A stretch of DNA of 64,000 nucleotides from Xanthobacteraceae bacterium (GTDB lineage: Bacteria > Pseudomonadota > Alphaproteobacteria > Rhizobiales > Xanthobacteraceae). The DNA is taken from positions 806,001-870,000 of the forward strand of contig JAMLIK010000001.1 in assembly GCA_023954195.1 (NCBI GenBank), given 5' to 3'. Positions 20,359 to 31,088 of this stretch are shown one piece after another. The notes beneath the pieces were generated by a model. It was not told the origin of the DNA. It searched no databases and saw only the letters and a list, made by a program, of their open reading frames with translations. The first letter of the stretch is position 1. Each line of letters starts with the position of its first letter. The translations under genes and the position numbers were made by a program.

Positions 20359-21434
20359 TAGTCCTTTTCCCCAGCCTTCGAATTCCTGTCGCGCGCGTCC
20401 TTCGCGGTGCCCGCCAGCCGCTCCAGCGCGAGAACCTCCCGGAACCATTGCTTGGTCGGGCGCGCGATATGGCCGCCCCAGCGCGTACTGGCCGGAATAT
20501 CGTCCTTGACGCCCGACATCGCGGCGACCTGCGCGCCATCGCCGACATGGATATGGTTGTTAAGGCCGACCTTGGCGCCGAGCGCGACATTATCGCCGAT
20601 CGTCAGGCTGCCGGCCAGCCCGCACTGCGCGGCGATCAGCGAATGCCGGCCGATCACGACGTTATGGCCGACCTGAACCTGGTTGTCGATCTTGGTGCCC
20701 TCGCCGATCACCGTATCGCGCAGGCTGCCGCGATCGACGGTGGTTCCGGCACCGATCTCGACATGGTTCTGGATCAGCACACGGCCGGTCTGCGGCACCT
20801 TGGTATGACCGTCCTTGCCGAACACGAAGCCGTAGCCGTCCTGCCCGATGTGGCAACCGGGATGGATCAGGACGTTGTTGCCGATGAAGGTGTTGTGGAT
20901 CGAGGAGTTCGGGCCGACATTGCAGTCCCGGCCGATTTTGACGCCCGGCCCCAGCACCACATGCGCGCCGATGACGGTGCCCGAGCCGATTTCGACATTG
21001 GGACCGATCACCGCCAGCGGATCGACGACGACGTCGTCCTCCAGACGCGCCGCGGGATCGATCACGGCCGACGGCGAAATGCCGACGGTGCCGCAGGACG
21101 ACCGCGGCCGCAGCGCATCGGCGTGAAGATGGCGCGCGAGCGCGACGAACGCGCGAAACGGCTGCGCGGCGCGCAACACGGCGACGTGCGAGGGCACCCG
21201 CGCCACGAACCTGTCATGGACCAGACAGGCTCCGGCGTGGGTCCGGGTCAACTGGTCGAGGTATTTCAGGTTGTCGAAGAAGGCGAGATCGGCCGGTCCG
21301 GCCTCGTCAAGCGCGGCGACATCGCGCACGGATTGGCCGGCGCGCGAGGCATCGAGCAGATCCGCCCCGACCAGCGCCGCGACCTCGGCCAGCGTCATTC
21401 TCTGCGGTTGTCGGAAGAATGTCGGCTGCGCCAT
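20358..21434 (-). CDS. lpxD: UDP-3-O-acylglucosamine N-acyltransferase
   Basis: LpxD adds the second 3-hydroxyacyl chain to UDP-3-O-acylglucosamine. The 358-residue product has the LpxD-specific N-terminal uridine-binding domain (about residues 1-105, with [20 protein letters not shown]), a hexapeptide-repeat beta-helix with the catalytic-His region [17 protein letters not shown], and a helical C-terminus with [11 protein letters not shown]. It is the first gene after the repeat-filled gap that separates it from bamA. Confidence 0.96.
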   Translation of the reverse strand: MAQPTFFRQPQRMTLAEVAALVGADLLDASRAGQSVRDVAALDEAGPADLAFFDNLKYLDQLTRTHAGACLVHDRFVARVPSHVAVLRAAQPFRAFVALARHLHADALRPRSSCGTVGISPSAVIDPAARLEDDVVVDPLAVIGPNVEIGSGTVIGAHVVLGPGVKIGRDCNVGPNSSIHNTFIGNNVLIHPGCHIGQDGYGFVFGKDGHTKVPQTGRVLIQNHVEIGAGTTVDRGSLRDTVIGEGTKIDNQVQVGHNVVIGRHSLIAAQCGLAGSLTIGDNVALGAKVGLNNHIHVGDGAQVAAMSGVKDDIPASTRWGGHIARPTKQWFREVLALERLAGTAKDARDRNSKAGEKD

Positions 21435-21661
21435 GTTATCCGCCGCGAATGGTCGCGGGAGTACGCTTTACGAAACGGATCCGACATTCGCCACCCAACT
21501 CACCGCAACCTCGGTACGCGAATGTCAAATCCTGAGCTCCACCGGGGTCCGATCCAACCACGTTGGAGAAGGCCCGTCGTTGATCGTTCGGCCCGAGCCC
21601 GATCCTGTTCGCTCCGAAAAGCCGCGAGGCGCAAAGCGGCTCCCGGCTTTCGGATCATGGG
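21435..21661. other. bamA-lpxD gap, 5' part: repeat fragments and possible lpxD promoter region
   Basis: The 328-bp gap between lpxD and bamA has no credible gene. Its lpxD-proximal part is less GC-rich. From about 21592 to 21661 there is a degenerate fragment (CCCGATCCTGTTCGCTCCGAAAAGC ... CGGCTTTCGGATCATGGG) resembling part of the family B repeat that follows at 21662. A promoter for the lpx genes could lie here but I cannot point to a convincing one. Confidence 0.5.
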
Positions 21662-21766
21662 CTAGAGCACGTTTCAACCGCGTTGAATCATGCTCGTCGC
21701 TTATCTTTTTGTTTGAACACGATCTTTTCCGAAAGCCGGTGTCCACTTTTCGGGATCATGCTCTAG
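21662..21766 (-). repeat. Intergenic repeat family B, copy 1 (overlaps bamA stop)
   Basis: The element is bounded by CTAGAGC and GCTCTAG and contains CTTTTTGTTTGA, then AACACGATCTTTTCCGAAAG and CCGGTGTCCACTTTTCGGGA. The bamA stop codon (TAG, 21763-21765 on the minus strand) is inside the terminal GCTCTAG. Related copies are at 53329-53413 and 60484-60589. Confidence 0.8.
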
Positions 21767-24162
21767 AAGGTCGTGCCGCCGCCGAACCGGAATTCCTGCA
21801 CGCGGTCATACTTACCCTTGGTGATGGGAACGGCATAATCGAAGCGCAACGGTCCGAACGGAGACTCCCAGATCAGGCCCACACCCACCGACGTGCGGAC
21901 GACATCGTCGCTATAGGGAACGAAGCTTCGCTGATCGAGCGGCGGAGGAATGATCTGACCGGGATAAGGAGGCCCCTTGTAGTTAGACAACTGACCGGCA
22001 TCGGCATAGATCGCGCCCTTCAGGCCCACTTCCTTCGGCATGAACCAGAACGGCATCTGCAACTCGACCGACGCGCCCCAGTACTGCGTGCCGCCCAGCG
22101 CGTCACCATAGCCATAGGTGCCCCACACCGAGATATCACGTGGACCGATGCCGTTCGGGGCGAAGCCGCGCACCAGGTTCGGCCCCATCTGGAAATGGTC
22201 GAGCATGCGCAGATCCTTGCTGCCGACCTTGTTCATGATGCCGCCCTGGAGGTGGATGATGCCGACGATGTCGGAAACCAGCGACGTGTAATACTTCATG
22301 TCGATCGCCGACTTGAGATAACTGACGTCGCCACCGACCCCCGCGAAATCCTGCCGCCAGTCGATCAGCAAGCCTTCCTTGGGATTCTTGTTGTTGTCGA
22401 GGGTGTTGTAGGTCAGCGTGTAGCCGACCATCGAGGTGAGCTTCGCGCCTTCGGACAATTCCATCAGCACCGGCAGCGAGATTGCCGTTGTCGAGATGTT
22501 GGCGAGCACCGTGTCCGGCAACGTGATTTCCTGGCGATAGATCGAATAGCGCAGTTGCAGCGTCAGATCCTCGCGCAGCTGGAAGCCGAGGCGCGGGCTG
22601 AAACCGAGCGTCTTGGTTCCGTAGGAAATGTACTGGTTGGGCAGTTGCGTGCGCTGATACAGATCGAGCCCCAGCGCGATGCGATAGTCGAGCAGATAGG
22701 GCTCGACGAACGACAGCGAGTAGCCGCGCGCGTACTGACCGTACTGCACCGAAGCCTTGGCGAACAGGCCGCGGCCGAGGAAGTTACGCTCGGAGATGGA
22801 AACCTCGCCCATCGCGCCGTCGGTGGTCGAGTAACCGCCCGACACCGAGAAGTCGCCGGTCGACTTCTCCTCAAGCGCCACCACGACGATGACGCGATCG
22901 CTGGAGGAGCCCGGCTCGGTGGTGACCTTCACCGAGCGGAAGAAGTCGAGATTCTTCAGCCGGCGCTCGGCGCGATCCACCAGGGCGCGGTTATAGGCGT
23001 CGCCCTCGGAGATATCGAACTCGCGGCGAATGACGTAATCGCGGGTGCGGGTGTTGCCGCGCACGTCGATGCGTTCGATGTAGGTGCGCGGCCCCTCGTC
23101 GATGGCGAAGGTGATCGCCACGGTATGGTTCTCGAAATTGCGCTCGCCGCGCGGCCGGACCACCGCGAAGGCGTAGCCGCGGCGCGAGGTCTCGATCTGC
23201 ATCTCCTCGACCGACTTCTCCAGCGCCTCGGCATTATAGATGCTGCCGACATTGACGCGGGACCAGCTTCGCAGGGAATCGCCCTTCAGCGTCGGAATGG
23301 TCGACTGGAAATTGACCGAACCGACACGATACTGCTGCCCTTCCTCGATCTTGAAGGTGACCAGGAAGCCCTTCTTGTCCGGATCGTATTCCGTCAGCGC
23401 GGCCACCACCTGCACGTCGGCGTAGCCGTTCTTCAGGTAGAAGCGGCGAATCAGGTCGCGGTCCGCCTCGACGCGATCCGGATCATAGACGTCGCCCGAG
23501 GACAGGAAGCTCAGCCAGTTCGTCTCGCGGGTCTTGATGACGTCCTTGAGGCGATAGGAGGAGAACGCCTTGTTGCCGATGAATTCGATGGACCTGACGC
23601 CGGTCTTCTGGCCCTCGCTGATGACGAACACCAGATCGACGCGATTGTTCGGCTGCTGGATCATCTGCGGATCGACGCGCACGTCATAACGCCCGGCGTG
23701 CCGGTAGATTTCGGTGATGCGCAGCGCATCCGCCTGCACCATCGGGCGCGACAGCGTTCCGCGCGGCTTGCTCTGCACCTCGGCCGAGAGCTGCTCGTCC
23801 TTGATCTTCTTGTTGCCTTCGAAAGCGACGCGGTTGATGACCGGATTCTCGACCACCGAGACCACCAGCCGGCCGCCGGCGTGATTGATCTTCACGTCCT
23901 CGAACAGGCCGGTCGCGATCAGCGCCTTGAGGCCGTCATCGATCACGCCCTGATCGAGCCGGCCGCTCGGCCCGGTCTTGAAATAGGACCGGATGGTCGC
24001 GGCTTCGATGCGCTGATTCCCCTGAACCACGATGGAGGAAGCCGTCTGGGCTATCGCGGCCGAGGAAACCATCACGGTCCCCATCGTCGACGCGACGGGC
24101 ATGGCGACCATGACCAAGGCGGCAAGAAAGCCACCCCGTAGAACTCGCATTCCAACCTTCAT
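21763..24162 (-). CDS. bamA: Outer membrane protein assembly factor BamA
   Basis: BamA inserts beta-barrel proteins into the outer membrane. The 799-residue product has a signal peptide ending near AIAQ (about residue 39), five POTRA domains (about 42-420; first one SSIVVQGNQRIEAATIRSYF), and a C-terminal 16-stranded Omp85 barrel with VRGF (LVRGFAPNGIGPRD), finishing with the required terminal Phe (FRFGGGTTF). The frame is open upstream to 24714, but the ATG at 24162 begins MKVGMRVLRGGFLAALVM, a normal signal peptide. The TAG stop lies inside the end of a family B repeat, which leaves the terminal Phe intact. It follows rseP. Confidence 0.95.
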   Translation of the reverse strand: MKVGMRVLRGGFLAALVMVAMPVASTMGTVMVSSAAIAQTASSIVVQGNQRIEAATIRSYFKTGPSGRLDQGVIDDGLKALIATGLFEDVKINHAGGRLVVSVVENPVINRVAFEGNKKIKDEQLSAEVQSKPRGTLSRPMVQADALRITEIYRHAGRYDVRVDPQMIQQPNNRVDLVFVISEGQKTGVRSIEFIGNKAFSSYRLKDVIKTRETNWLSFLSSGDVYDPDRVEADRDLIRRFYLKNGYADVQVVAALTEYDPDKKGFLVTFKIEEGQQYRVGSVNFQSTIPTLKGDSLRSWSRVNVGSIYNAEALEKSVEEMQIETSRRGYAFAVVRPRGERNFENHTVAITFAIDEGPRTYIERIDVRGNTRTRDYVIRREFDISEGDAYNRALVDRAERRLKNLDFFRSVKVTTEPGSSSDRVIVVVALEEKSTGDFSVSGGYSTTDGAMGEVSISERNFLGRGLFAKASVQYGQYARGYSLSFVEPYLLDYRIALGLDLYQRTQLPNQYISYGTKTLGFSPRLGFQLREDLTLQLRYSIYRQEITLPDTVLANISTTAISLPVLMELSEGAKLTSMVGYTLTYNTLDNNKNPKEGLLIDWRQDFAGVGGDVSYLKSAIDMKYYTSLVSDIVGIIHLQGGIMNKVGSKDLRMLDHFQMGPNLVRGFAPNGIGPRDISVWGTYGYGDALGGTQYWGASVELQMPFWFMPKEVGLKGAIYADAGQLSNYKGPPYPGQIIPPPLDQRSFVPYSDDVVRTSVGVGLIWESPFGPLRFDYAVPITKGKYDRVQEFRFGGGTTF

Positions 24163-24332
24163 GCGCCGTGCGCCCTTATTCTTTCCAGTGTTCAGCCCGA
24201 TCCCCCGGAACACCGGCAGACTCTCTCGTATTGCCTTGCTTGTAGCCAATTTTCCCCGCATCGCAAACGCTCTTTCGCAAAGCAATTTCAATTTCAATCC
24301 AAGACGTTGCCCAATAGTCACGCCTCGTATCC

Positions 24333-25484
24333 TCACGAGGTCGCAAAATGCAGAATGTCGTTGTAGGTCGCGAACACCATCAGCATCAGCACCAGACCCA
24401 GCCCGATCCGGAATCCCATTTCCTGGGCCCGTTCCGACAGCGGGCGCCCGCGCAGCCCCTCGATCGCATAGAACAAAAGGTGGCCGCCATCGAGCAAGGG
24501 CACCGGAAACAGGTTCAACAGGCCGATTGACACCGAGAGCACCGCCGTCAGGTGGATCAGCGCGGCGAGGCCGATGGTCGCCACCTGCCCCGAAATCTGG
24601 GCGATGCGCAGCGGCCCGCCGACCTGATCCGCGGCTTCGCGGCCGACGAAGATGCCGCCGATATAGGCCAGCGTGCGGTCGATGACGAACCAGGTTTCCT
24701 TGACGCCGAGCCACAGCCCGGTGGCCGGATCGACCCGCTCGATCAGAACGTCGCCGGGGGCGTTGGAGCGGGTGATGCCGAGCACGCCCAGTTTATGGAC
24801 ATTGCCGAAATTATCTTTGATTTCCTTGAGTTGCGGCGTGGCTTGCAGCGTCACGGAGGCGTCGCCGCGCTTCACGGTGAAGGCCAGTTGCTGGCCGGCC
24901 TCGGCGCCGACGATGCGCTGCATCTCGGCGAAATTGCCGATCGCGGCGCCGTTGATGGCGGTGACGAGGTCGCCGGACTTGAAGCCGGCGGCGGCGGCGG
25001 CGCTGCCCTCCATCACCTTGTCGACGCGGGCGGTGGCGTTCGGCCGGCCGTAGAACGTGAATAGTCCGCCGAAGATCAGAACCGCCAGGATGAAATTGGC
25101 GATCGGCCCGGCGGCGACGATGGCGGCGCGCGGACCGAGCTTCTTGTGATGGAAACTGCCCTCGCGCTCGTCCGCCGTCATCGCCTGGAGCTTGGCGTTG
25201 TCCGGCGTGCTGGCCTCGCTCTCGTCGCCGAAAAAGCGGACATAGCCGCCGAGCGGGATCGCCGACAGTTTCCAGCGGGTGCCGCGCCGGTCGTTGAAGC
25301 CGGCGAGTTCAGGACCGAAACCGAGGGAAAACGTCAGAACCTTGACGCCGGCCCAGCGGGCCACCAGGAAGTGGCCAAGTTCGTGGAAGAACACAACGAT
25401 GGTCAGGACGAACAGGAAGGGAATGATGTAACCGATCACGCCATGGCTCAACGCATTGAAGCCATGGAGAAAAAACTCAGACAT
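24333..25484 (-). CDS. rseP: Site-2 protease RseP
   Basis: An inner-membrane zinc metalloprotease that cleaves membrane-embedded anti-sigma factors and signal peptides. The 383-residue protein has HELGH at residues 34-38 in the first membrane helix, one PDZ domain (about 130-215, GSAAAAAGFKSGDLVTAING), and the C-terminal LLNLFPVPLLDGGHLLFY motif containing the zinc-ligand Asp. Four membrane helices are predicted by eye. It sits between dxr and bamA, the conserved order. Confidence 0.95.
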   Translation of the reverse strand: MSEFFLHGFNALSHGVIGYIIPFLFVLTIVVFFHELGHFLVARWAGVKVLTFSLGFGPELAGFNDRRGTRWKLSAIPLGGYVRFFGDESEASTPDNAKLQAMTADEREGSFHHKKLGPRAAIVAAGPIANFILAVLIFGGLFTFYGRPNATARVDKVMEGSAAAAAGFKSGDLVTAINGAAIGNFAEMQRIVGAEAGQQLAFTVKRGDASVTLQATPQLKEIKDNFGNVHKLGVLGITRSNAPGDVLIERVDPATGLWLGVKETWFVIDRTLAYIGGIFVGREAADQVGGPLRIAQISGQVATIGLAALIHLTAVLSVSIGLLNLFPVPLLDGGHLLFYAIEGLRGRPLSERAQEMGFRIGLGLVLMLMVFATYNDILHFATS

Positions 25485-25546
25485 GGATATTCCCTCACCT
25501 GAGGCCGCAAGCGCGATGCACGCGCCCGAACCTCACCCCGAAATGC

Positions 25547-26770
25547 CTAGAATGCCTTTGCGGCAATTTGAGGCAAGAGCGAGGCCGCAAGACGTCTCGC
25601 ATCATGGTCGACAGCGATCGCATCGTCGGCCGAGGTCAGCGGCGCCAGATGGCCACCGGCGATCCAGTGCTCCAGCGTCGCCTCGACCAGGCGGGCAATG
25701 GCGCCGAAGCGGATTTGCCTGGCGATGAAGGCCGCCACCGCGACCTCGTTGGCGGCATTGAAAACCGTGGTCGCCCCCTGCCCGGTCCGCAGCGCCTCGA
25801 ACGCCAGCCGCAGGCCGGGAAACCGTTCGAAATCCGGCGTCTCGAAGGTCAGTTGACCGATCTTGGCGAGATCGAGCCGCACCGAGGGTCCGACGATGCG
25901 CTCCGGCCAGCCCAGGCAATGGGCGATCGGAATCCGCATGTCCGGCGCGCCGAGTTGCGCCACCACCGAGCGGTCGGCGAATTCCACCAGGCCGTGAACG
26001 ATCGACTGCGGATGCACCAGCACGTCGATCTGGTCGGGGTCGAGCGCGAACAGGTAAGCGGCCTCGATCACCTCCAGGCCCTTGTTCATCATCGAGGCCG
26101 AATCGATGGTGATCTTCTGTCCCATGCTCCAGTTGGGATGTTTCAGCGCCTGCTCCAGCGTGGCCTGCTCAATGTCGGCGGCGGTCCAGGTGCGGAACGG
26201 GCCGCCAGAGGCGGTGATGATGACGCGCGTCAGTTCCGCCCGATTGCCGGAGCCGAGCGCCTGGAACAGGGCGTTGTGCTCGGAGTCCGCCGGCAGGATG
26301 CAGGCGCCGGCATCGACGGCGCGCTGCATGAACAGATCGCCGGCGCACACCAGGCATTCCTTGTTGGCGAGCGCGATGGTGGCGCCGCGATCGACCGCGG
26401 CCAGGGCGGGCTTCAGCCCGGCCGCGCCGCTGACCGCCGCCATCAACCAATCGGCCGGGCGCGCCGCCGCCTCGATGATCGCGCTGTCTCCGGCGCCGCA
26501 GGCGATGCCGCTGCCGCCCAGCGCGTCCCTCAATTCGTCGAGCCGCGCGGGATCGGCGATGGCGGCGAAGCGGGCGTTGAACTCGCGCGCGAGCTTGGCC
26601 AGCGCAGCGACGTTGCTATGCGCGGTCAGCGCCTCGACGCGGTAGCGCTCCGGCGCCAGCCGCAACAGGTCCATGGTGCTGTCGCCGATCGAGCCGGTGG
26701 CGCCGAGCACCGTGACGGCGCGCGGCCCGTTGCCGGCTGGCCGGTCGTTCCTTAACGGGACTGCGCTCAT
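25547..26770 (-). CDS. dxr: 1-deoxy-D-xylulose-5-phosphate reductoisomerase
   Basis: Dxr makes 2-C-methyl-D-erythritol 4-phosphate, the committed step of the MEP isoprenoid pathway. The 407-residue protein has the NADPH-binding [14 protein letters not shown] at residues 19-32, the ALANKECLV motif, [11 protein letters not shown] with its metal-binding Asp and Glu, and [17 protein letters not shown]. It lies 4 bp after cdsA and upstream of rseP on the same strand, so isoprenoid and envelope synthesis are in one run. Confidence 0.96.
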   Translation of the reverse strand: MSAVPLRNDRPAGNGPRAVTVLGATGSIGDSTMDLLRLAPERYRVEALTAHSNVAALAKLAREFNARFAAIADPARLDELRDALGGSGIACGAGDSAIIEAAARPADWLMAAVSGAAGLKPALAAVDRGATIALANKECLVCAGDLFMQRAVDAGACILPADSEHNALFQALGSGNRAELTRVIITASGGPFRTWTAADIEQATLEQALKHPNWSMGQKITIDSASMMNKGLEVIEAAYLFALDPDQIDVLVHPQSIVHGLVEFADRSVVAQLGAPDMRIPIAHCLGWPERIVGPSVRLDLAKIGQLTFETPDFERFPGLRLAFEALRTGQGATTVFNAANEVAVAAFIARQIRFGAIARLVEATLEHWIAGGHLAPLTSADDAIAVDHDARRLAASLLPQIAAKAF

Positions 26771-26774
26771 TCGA

Positions 26775-27620
26775 TCACCACATCATCAGGCCGCGACCGG
26801 CGGCATCCCAACCCCCACGCAATACGCCGATCGCGGCGGCCGTGACAATGGCCGCGACGAAACCGTCGAGCCGGTCGAGCAGGCCGCCATGGCCGGGAAT
26901 GATATTGCTGGAATCCTTGACGCCAAAGCGCCGCTTCACCGCCGATTCGAACAGGTCGCCGAGTTGCGACACCACCGACAGCACCGCCGCGAGCAGCATT
27001 AGCGGCGCCACGCGGCCGAAATCCGCGGCGGCAAACCCCGCCGCCACGGCGAGGCTGCCGGCAAACCCGCCGATGGCGCCCGCCCAGGTCTTTTTCGGAC
27101 TGACGCGCACCCACAATTTCGGCCCGCCGATGCTCCGGCCGGCGAAATAGCCGCCGATATCGGTGGCCCAGACGATCAGCAGCACGAACAGGAGCGCGGT
27201 GAAGCCGGTTTGCGGATCGGCGCGCACCGCGACCGCCCCGAACAGCGCGGCGGCGGCGTAGATCAGCCCCGCGCCCGCCCAGGCGCGATTGACGCGGGCC
27301 GTCAGCATGACGGCGATCAAACCGGTCGCGACCGCGAGCCACGCCGTTCCCGGCCAGCCGAAAGCGAACGCGAGGCCGGCCACCGCAAGCGGCGCGATTC
27401 CCGCCGCGACCACGGGCTTGCCGGTCGCCCGCGTCACGAACAGCCATTCGGCGTACATGCCGGCGGCAGCCAGCGTCGCCAGCGCGATCCACCACCAGCC
27501 GCCGAAATAGGCGGCGGCCAGCGTCAGCGGCGCCAGCACCACGCCCGCCAGCACGCGCAGCATCAGGTTGCTGGAGCCGGGCACGGCGTCACCGGCGGGC
27601 GGCGCGGGTTTCGGCGTCAC
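26775..27620 (-). CDS. cdsA: Phosphatidate cytidylyltransferase
   Basis: CdsA makes CDP-diacylglycerol from phosphatidate and CTP in the inner membrane. The 281-residue protein has several membrane helices and the family signature at the C-terminal half: [15 protein letters not shown], followed by [20 protein letters not shown] and [11 protein letters not shown]. It overlaps the uppS stop by 4 bp (ATGA) and ends 4 bp before dxr, indicating tight coupling. Confidence 0.95.
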   Translation of the reverse strand: MTPKPAPPAGDAVPGSSNLMLRVLAGVVLAPLTLAAAYFGGWWWIALATLAAAGMYAEWLFVTRATGKPVVAAGIAPLAVAGLAFAFGWPGTAWLAVATGLIAVMLTARVNRAWAGAGLIYAAAALFGAVAVRADPQTGFTALLFVLLIVWATDIGGYFAGRSIGGPKLWVRVSPKKTWAGAIGGFAGSLAVAAGFAAADFGRVAPLMLLAAVLSVVSQLGDLFESAVKRRFGVKDSSNIIPGHGGLLDRLDGFVAAIVTAAAIGVLRGGWDAAGRGLMMW

Positions 27621-28384
27621 GCGCGGCCCGATCCGGCTTTGCCGGCGAGGCCACCGAACCGGCGCTCGCGCTTGGCGTATTCGGCGATCGCCTCCTCCAG
27701 CGCCGCCTTGTCGAAGTCCGGCCAGTGCAGCGGCGCGAACACCAGTTCGCTATAGGCCGCCTGCCACATCAGGAAGTTCGACAGCCGCTGCTCGCCCGAG
27801 GTGCGGATGATGAGATCGGGGTCCGGCAGGTCCGAGGTGTCGAGATAGGTCGAGATCGCGCGCTCGTCGATGCTGGACGGGTCGCGGCGGCCCTCCGCCA
27901 CCTCGCGCGCCAGCCGCTGCGCGGCGTTGGCGATTTCCTGCCGCGAGCCGTAGTTGAACGCCACCGTGAGCTGAAGCCGGACATTGCCGCGCGTCAATTC
28001 CTCGGCCTCATCGAGCAGCGCCACGATATCCGGCTCAAGCCCTTCACGCTCGCCGATCACCCGGACCCGCACGCCGTCGCGGTGCAGGGTGGCGAGATCG
28101 TTGCGGATGAAACGTCGCAGCAGGCCGAACAGATCGCCGATCTCGCTCGCCGGCCGCGACCAGTTCTCCGAGCTGAACGAGAAGATCGTCAGGTAGCGGA
28201 TGCCCAGTTCGGGCGCGGCGCGGACCACGCGCCGCAGCGCCTCGACGCCACGGCGATGGCCCTCCGCGCGGGGCAGACCGCGCGACGCGGCCCAGCGGCC
28301 GTTGCCGTCCATGATGATCGCAACATGCTCCGGCGCGCCGGAGCGGTCCGGTCCCTCGGTCAAGGGCATTGCGACATTCGACAT
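27617..28384 (-). CDS. uppS: Undecaprenyl diphosphate synthase
   Basis: A cis-prenyltransferase that makes the C55 lipid carrier for peptidoglycan and O-antigen. The 255-residue protein has the catalytic Asp26 in [48 protein letters not shown] and the C-terminal [17 protein letters not shown] block. An alternative start at MPLTEGP would shorten it by five residues. It lies 51 bp after frr and overlaps cdsA by 4 bp. Confidence 0.96.
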   Translation of the reverse strand: MSNVAMPLTEGPDRSGAPEHVAIIMDGNGRWAASRGLPRAEGHRRGVEALRRVVRAAPELGIRYLTIFSFSSENWSRPASEIGDLFGLLRRFIRNDLATLHRDGVRVRVIGEREGLEPDIVALLDEAEELTRGNVRLQLTVAFNYGSRQEIANAAQRLAREVAEGRRDPSSIDERAISTYLDTSDLPDPDLIIRTSGEQRLSNFLMWQAAYSELVFAPLHWPDFDKAALEEAIAEYAKRERRFGGLAGKAGSGRA

Positions 28385-28435
28385 CGGCTGGGTTCTCGAT
28401 GGGGTTTCTGGGCGCGCGGCCTTGAGATCCGAACG

Positions 28436-28999
28436 TTAGACGGTGAGGATTTCCTTTTCCTTGCCGGCCAGCATCTGGTCGATTTCCGCGATCATGCTGT
28501 CGGTGGCCTTCTGCACGTCGCTCGCGAGGCGCTTCTCGTCGTCCTCGGAAATCTCGCTGCCCTTTTCGAGCTTCTTGAGCGTGTCGAGACCGTCGCGGCG
28601 GACGTGACGCACCGCGACCTTGGCGGCTTCGGCGTATTTGTGCGCGACCTTCACCAGTTCCTTGCGGCGCTCCTGGTTCAACTCAGGGATGCGCAGCCGC
28701 AGCACCTGCCCCTCGGTCGCCGGGCTGAGGCCGAGATTGGAATCGACGATCGCCTTCTCGACCGCCTTGACCATCGACTTGTCCCAGACCTGCACCGACA
28801 GCAGCCGCGGCTCCGGCACGCTGACGGTGGCGAGCTGGTTGAGCGGCATGTGGCTGCCATAGGCCTCGACCTGCACCGGCTCCAGCATCGACGCCGACGC
28901 GCGCCCGGTGCGCAAACCGCCCAGTTCGTGCTTGAGCGACTGAGTGGCGCCCTGCATCCGCCGTTTCAATTCGTTGATGTCGAAATTCCCGGACGGCAT
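28436..28999 (-). CDS. frr: Ribosome recycling factor
   Basis: Frr splits post-termination ribosomes together with EF-G. The 187-residue protein has the standard two-domain layout: domain I helices with [23 protein letters not shown] and [15 protein letters not shown], then the C-terminal helix pair containing [17 protein letters not shown]. The ribosome site AAGGAGAG precedes the ATG. It follows pyrH after a 122-bp gap with a short tandem repeat. Confidence 0.97.
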   Translation of the reverse strand: MPSGNFDINELKRRMQGATQSLKHELGGLRTGRASASMLEPVQVEAYGSHMPLNQLATVSVPEPRLLSVQVWDKSMVKAVEKAIVDSNLGLSPATEGQVLRLRIPELNQERRKELVKVAHKYAEAAKVAVRHVRRDGLDTLKKLEKGSEISEDDEKRLASDVQKATDSMIAEIDQMLAGKEKEILTV

Positions 29000-29021
29000 A
29001 CCGCTCTCCTTCTTGAAATCG

Positions 29022-29080
29022 CAGTCTTAATCTTGAGAAAGTCTTGTTCTTGAGAAGCCTTGTTCTTGAGAAGTCTTGCT
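29022..29080. repeat. 16-bp tandem repeat between pyrH and frr
   Basis: The unit AAGTCTTGTTCTTGAG occurs about 3.6 times (first copy degenerate, last truncated). It lies upstream of frr in the transcribed strand's leader region. It is much less GC-rich than its surroundings and has no coding potential. Confidence 0.8.
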
Positions 29081-29121
29081 CAAAACCGTGACCCCGGCCC
29101 GGCCTTGCGCGGCCGGCCCCG

Positions 29122-29838
29122 TCAGCCGGCGACAATGGTGCCGTAACCCGTGCCGCCGAGAATCGCCCCGATCGAACCCGCCTCCGTGATGGAAAACACG
29201 ATGATAGGCAGCGACGTTTCGCGGGCAAGGGCGAATGCGGTGGCATCCATCACCTTATAGCCGCCTTCCAGCGCTTGCGAGTGGGTCAGCCGGTCGAAGC
29301 GCCGGGCGGTCGGGTCGTGTTTGGGGTCGGCGCTGTAGACGCCGTCGACATTGGTGGCCTTGAGCACCGCCTCGGCGCCGATCTCGCCGGCGCGCAGCAC
29401 GGCGGTGGTGTCGGTGGTGAAGAACGGATTGCCGGTGCCCGCCGCCAGCAGCACGATCTTGCCCTCGGCCAGATAGCGGTGCGCGACGCCGCGGGTGAAC
29501 AGCTCGCAAACCTGCGGCATCACCAGCGCCGACAGTGTCCGCGCCGGCTGGCCGCGCCGTTCCAGCGCGGCTTCCAGCGCCAGGCAGTTCATGACGGTGG
29601 CGAGCATGCCCATGGTGTCGCCGGTCGGGCGCGACACGCCGCGCGACGACACCTCGACGCCGCGAAAGATGTTGCCGCCGCCGACGACGACGGCGATCTC
29701 GACGCCGAGCTGCCGCGCCGCGACGAGATCGCCGGCGACGCGGTCGATGGTGTCCTGATCGATGCCGAACGACTTGCCGCCGGCGAAAGATTCGCCCGAC
29801 AGCTTGACGACGACCCGGCGGTAGACTGGCTCACCCAT
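29122..29838 (-). CDS. pyrH: Uridylate kinase
   Basis: PyrH phosphorylates UMP to UDP. The 238-residue protein of the amino-acid-kinase fold shows [14 protein letters not shown] at the N-terminus, [10 protein letters not shown], the [16 protein letters not shown] helix, the [17 protein letters not shown] loop and [13 protein letters not shown]. It has the normal bacterial hexameric UMP-kinase length. It follows tsf with a family A repeat between them and precedes frr. Confidence 0.97.
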   Translation of the reverse strand: MGEPVYRRVVVKLSGESFAGGKSFGIDQDTIDRVAGDLVAARQLGVEIAVVVGGGNIFRGVEVSSRGVSRPTGDTMGMLATVMNCLALEAALERRGQPARTLSALVMPQVCELFTRGVAHRYLAEGKIVLLAAGTGNPFFTTDTTAVLRAGEIGAEAVLKATNVDGVYSADPKHDPTARRFDRLTHSQALEGGYKVMDATAFALARETSLPIIVFSITEAGSIGAILGGTGYGTIVAG

Positions 29839-29895
29839 GACGCGATCGATCCTCCGATGAGCCTGACGCCTACCTCTCCCGGTGTTGTGGTCCGC

Positions 29896-30016
29896 GTCCC
29901 GGGCGCGATGCAGCGTGCAACGCTGCGTCGCAGAACCGGGACCGTCTCAAACACCGTCGTTGGAACGGCCCCGGTTCTGCGCCGCGTCACTTCGTGCCGC
30001 AGCGCATCCGGGGCAC
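29896..30016 (-). repeat. Palindromic intergenic repeat, family A, copy 2
   Basis: Lies between tsf and pyrH, in the opposite orientation to copy 1. Segments GTCCCGGGCGCGATGCAGCG and CGCAGAACCGGGACCGT at its start are matched by ACGGCCCCGGTTCTGCG and CCGGGGCAC at its end. The central stem is nearly perfect. Confidence 0.85.
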
Positions 30017-30037
30017 GGGGCAACTTCCAACAGCCCG

Positions 30038-30967
30038 TTACGCCTTGGCCTGACCGCTCGCCGCGGCGACCTCGGCCGCGAAGTCCGATTCGGCCTTCTC
30101 GATTCCCTCGCCGAGAGCATAGCGCACGAAGCCGGTGATTTTCACCGCGCCGCCGACCTTACCCTCGGCCTCCTTCACCGCCTGCGCCACCGACTTGCCG
30201 GTGTCGTGGATGAACGCCTGCTCCAACAGGCAGACCTCCTTGTAATAGGTCTTCAGCCCCGACTCGACGATCTTCTCGATCACGTTGTCCGGCTTGCCCT
30301 GCTGGCGATACTTGTCGGCCAGCACGTCCTTCTCGCGCTTGACCACTTCAGGGTCGAGGCCGGAAGCGTCGAGCGCCAGCGGGTTGGCGGCGGCGACGTG
30401 CATCGCGATCTGGCGGCCGAGCGCAGCCAGTTCGTCGGCCTTGCCAGCCGATTCCAGCGCCACGATCACGCCCAGCTTGCCTGCGCCGTCGATCACCGCG
30501 CCATGGACGTAGCTCGCGACCACGCCCTTGCCGACTTCGAGCGAGGCGGCGCGGCGCAGCGACATGTTCTCGCCGATGGTGGCGATGGCGTCGCTGATCG
30601 CGGCCTCGACGGTGGCGGAGCCGACCTTGGTGGCCTTGATCTTCTCGACATCGGCGCCGGCGTGCAGCGCCACTTGCGCGATCATCTTGACCAGGCCCTG
30701 GAACTGCTCGTTGCGGGCGACGAAGTCGGTCTCGGAGTTGACCTCGACCAGCACGCCCTTGGTGCCGGAGGTCATCGCGCCGATCAGGCCCTCGGCGGCG
30801 ACGCGGCCGGCCTTCTTGGCGGCCTTCGACAGACCTTTCTTGCGCAGCCAGTCGATCGAGGCCTGCATGTCGCCGTTGTTCTCGGTCAACGCCGCCTTGC
30901 AGTCCATCATGCCCGCGCCGGTGGCCTCGCGAAGTTCCTTGACCATTGCCGCGCTGATCGTCGCCAT
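30038..30967 (-). CDS. tsf: Translation elongation factor Ts
   Basis: EF-Ts exchanges GDP on EF-Tu. The 309-residue protein begins with the UBA-like N-terminal domain and the conserved [12 protein letters not shown] stretch (residues 17-28), followed by the TDFVAR motif (about 80-85) that contacts EF-Tu and the dimerisation core. It is 121 bp after rpsB on the same strand, the universal rpsB-tsf pair. Confidence 0.97.
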   Translation of the reverse strand: MATISAAMVKELREATGAGMMDCKAALTENNGDMQASIDWLRKKGLSKAAKKAGRVAAEGLIGAMTSGTKGVLVEVNSETDFVARNEQFQGLVKMIAQVALHAGADVEKIKATKVGSATVEAAISDAIATIGENMSLRRAASLEVGKGVVASYVHGAVIDGAGKLGVIVALESAGKADELAALGRQIAMHVAAANPLALDASGLDPEVVKREKDVLADKYRQQGKPDNVIEKIVESGLKTYYKEVCLLEQAFIHDTGKSVAQAVKEAEGKVGGAVKITGFVRYALGEGIEKAESDFAAEVAAASGQAKA

Positions 30968-31088
30968 GTCCGTTTTCCTTTGCCTGTTCGGGCGGACGCC
31001 GCGGCCTCGCCGCCGCGCCGTTCGCCATCAGGAATGTCTCAAGTGATGAAGCCCGCGCGCGCGGCCGAAGCCGGCCGCGCCGCGAAAA

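Noticed and set aside
21271-24141. Plus-strand open frame of 956 codons over bamA
   Set aside because: Antisense of the BamA POTRA and barrel coding region, with no motifs of its own.
29022-29080. Possible CRISPR array
   Set aside because: Units are 16 bp, directly adjacent and without spacers.
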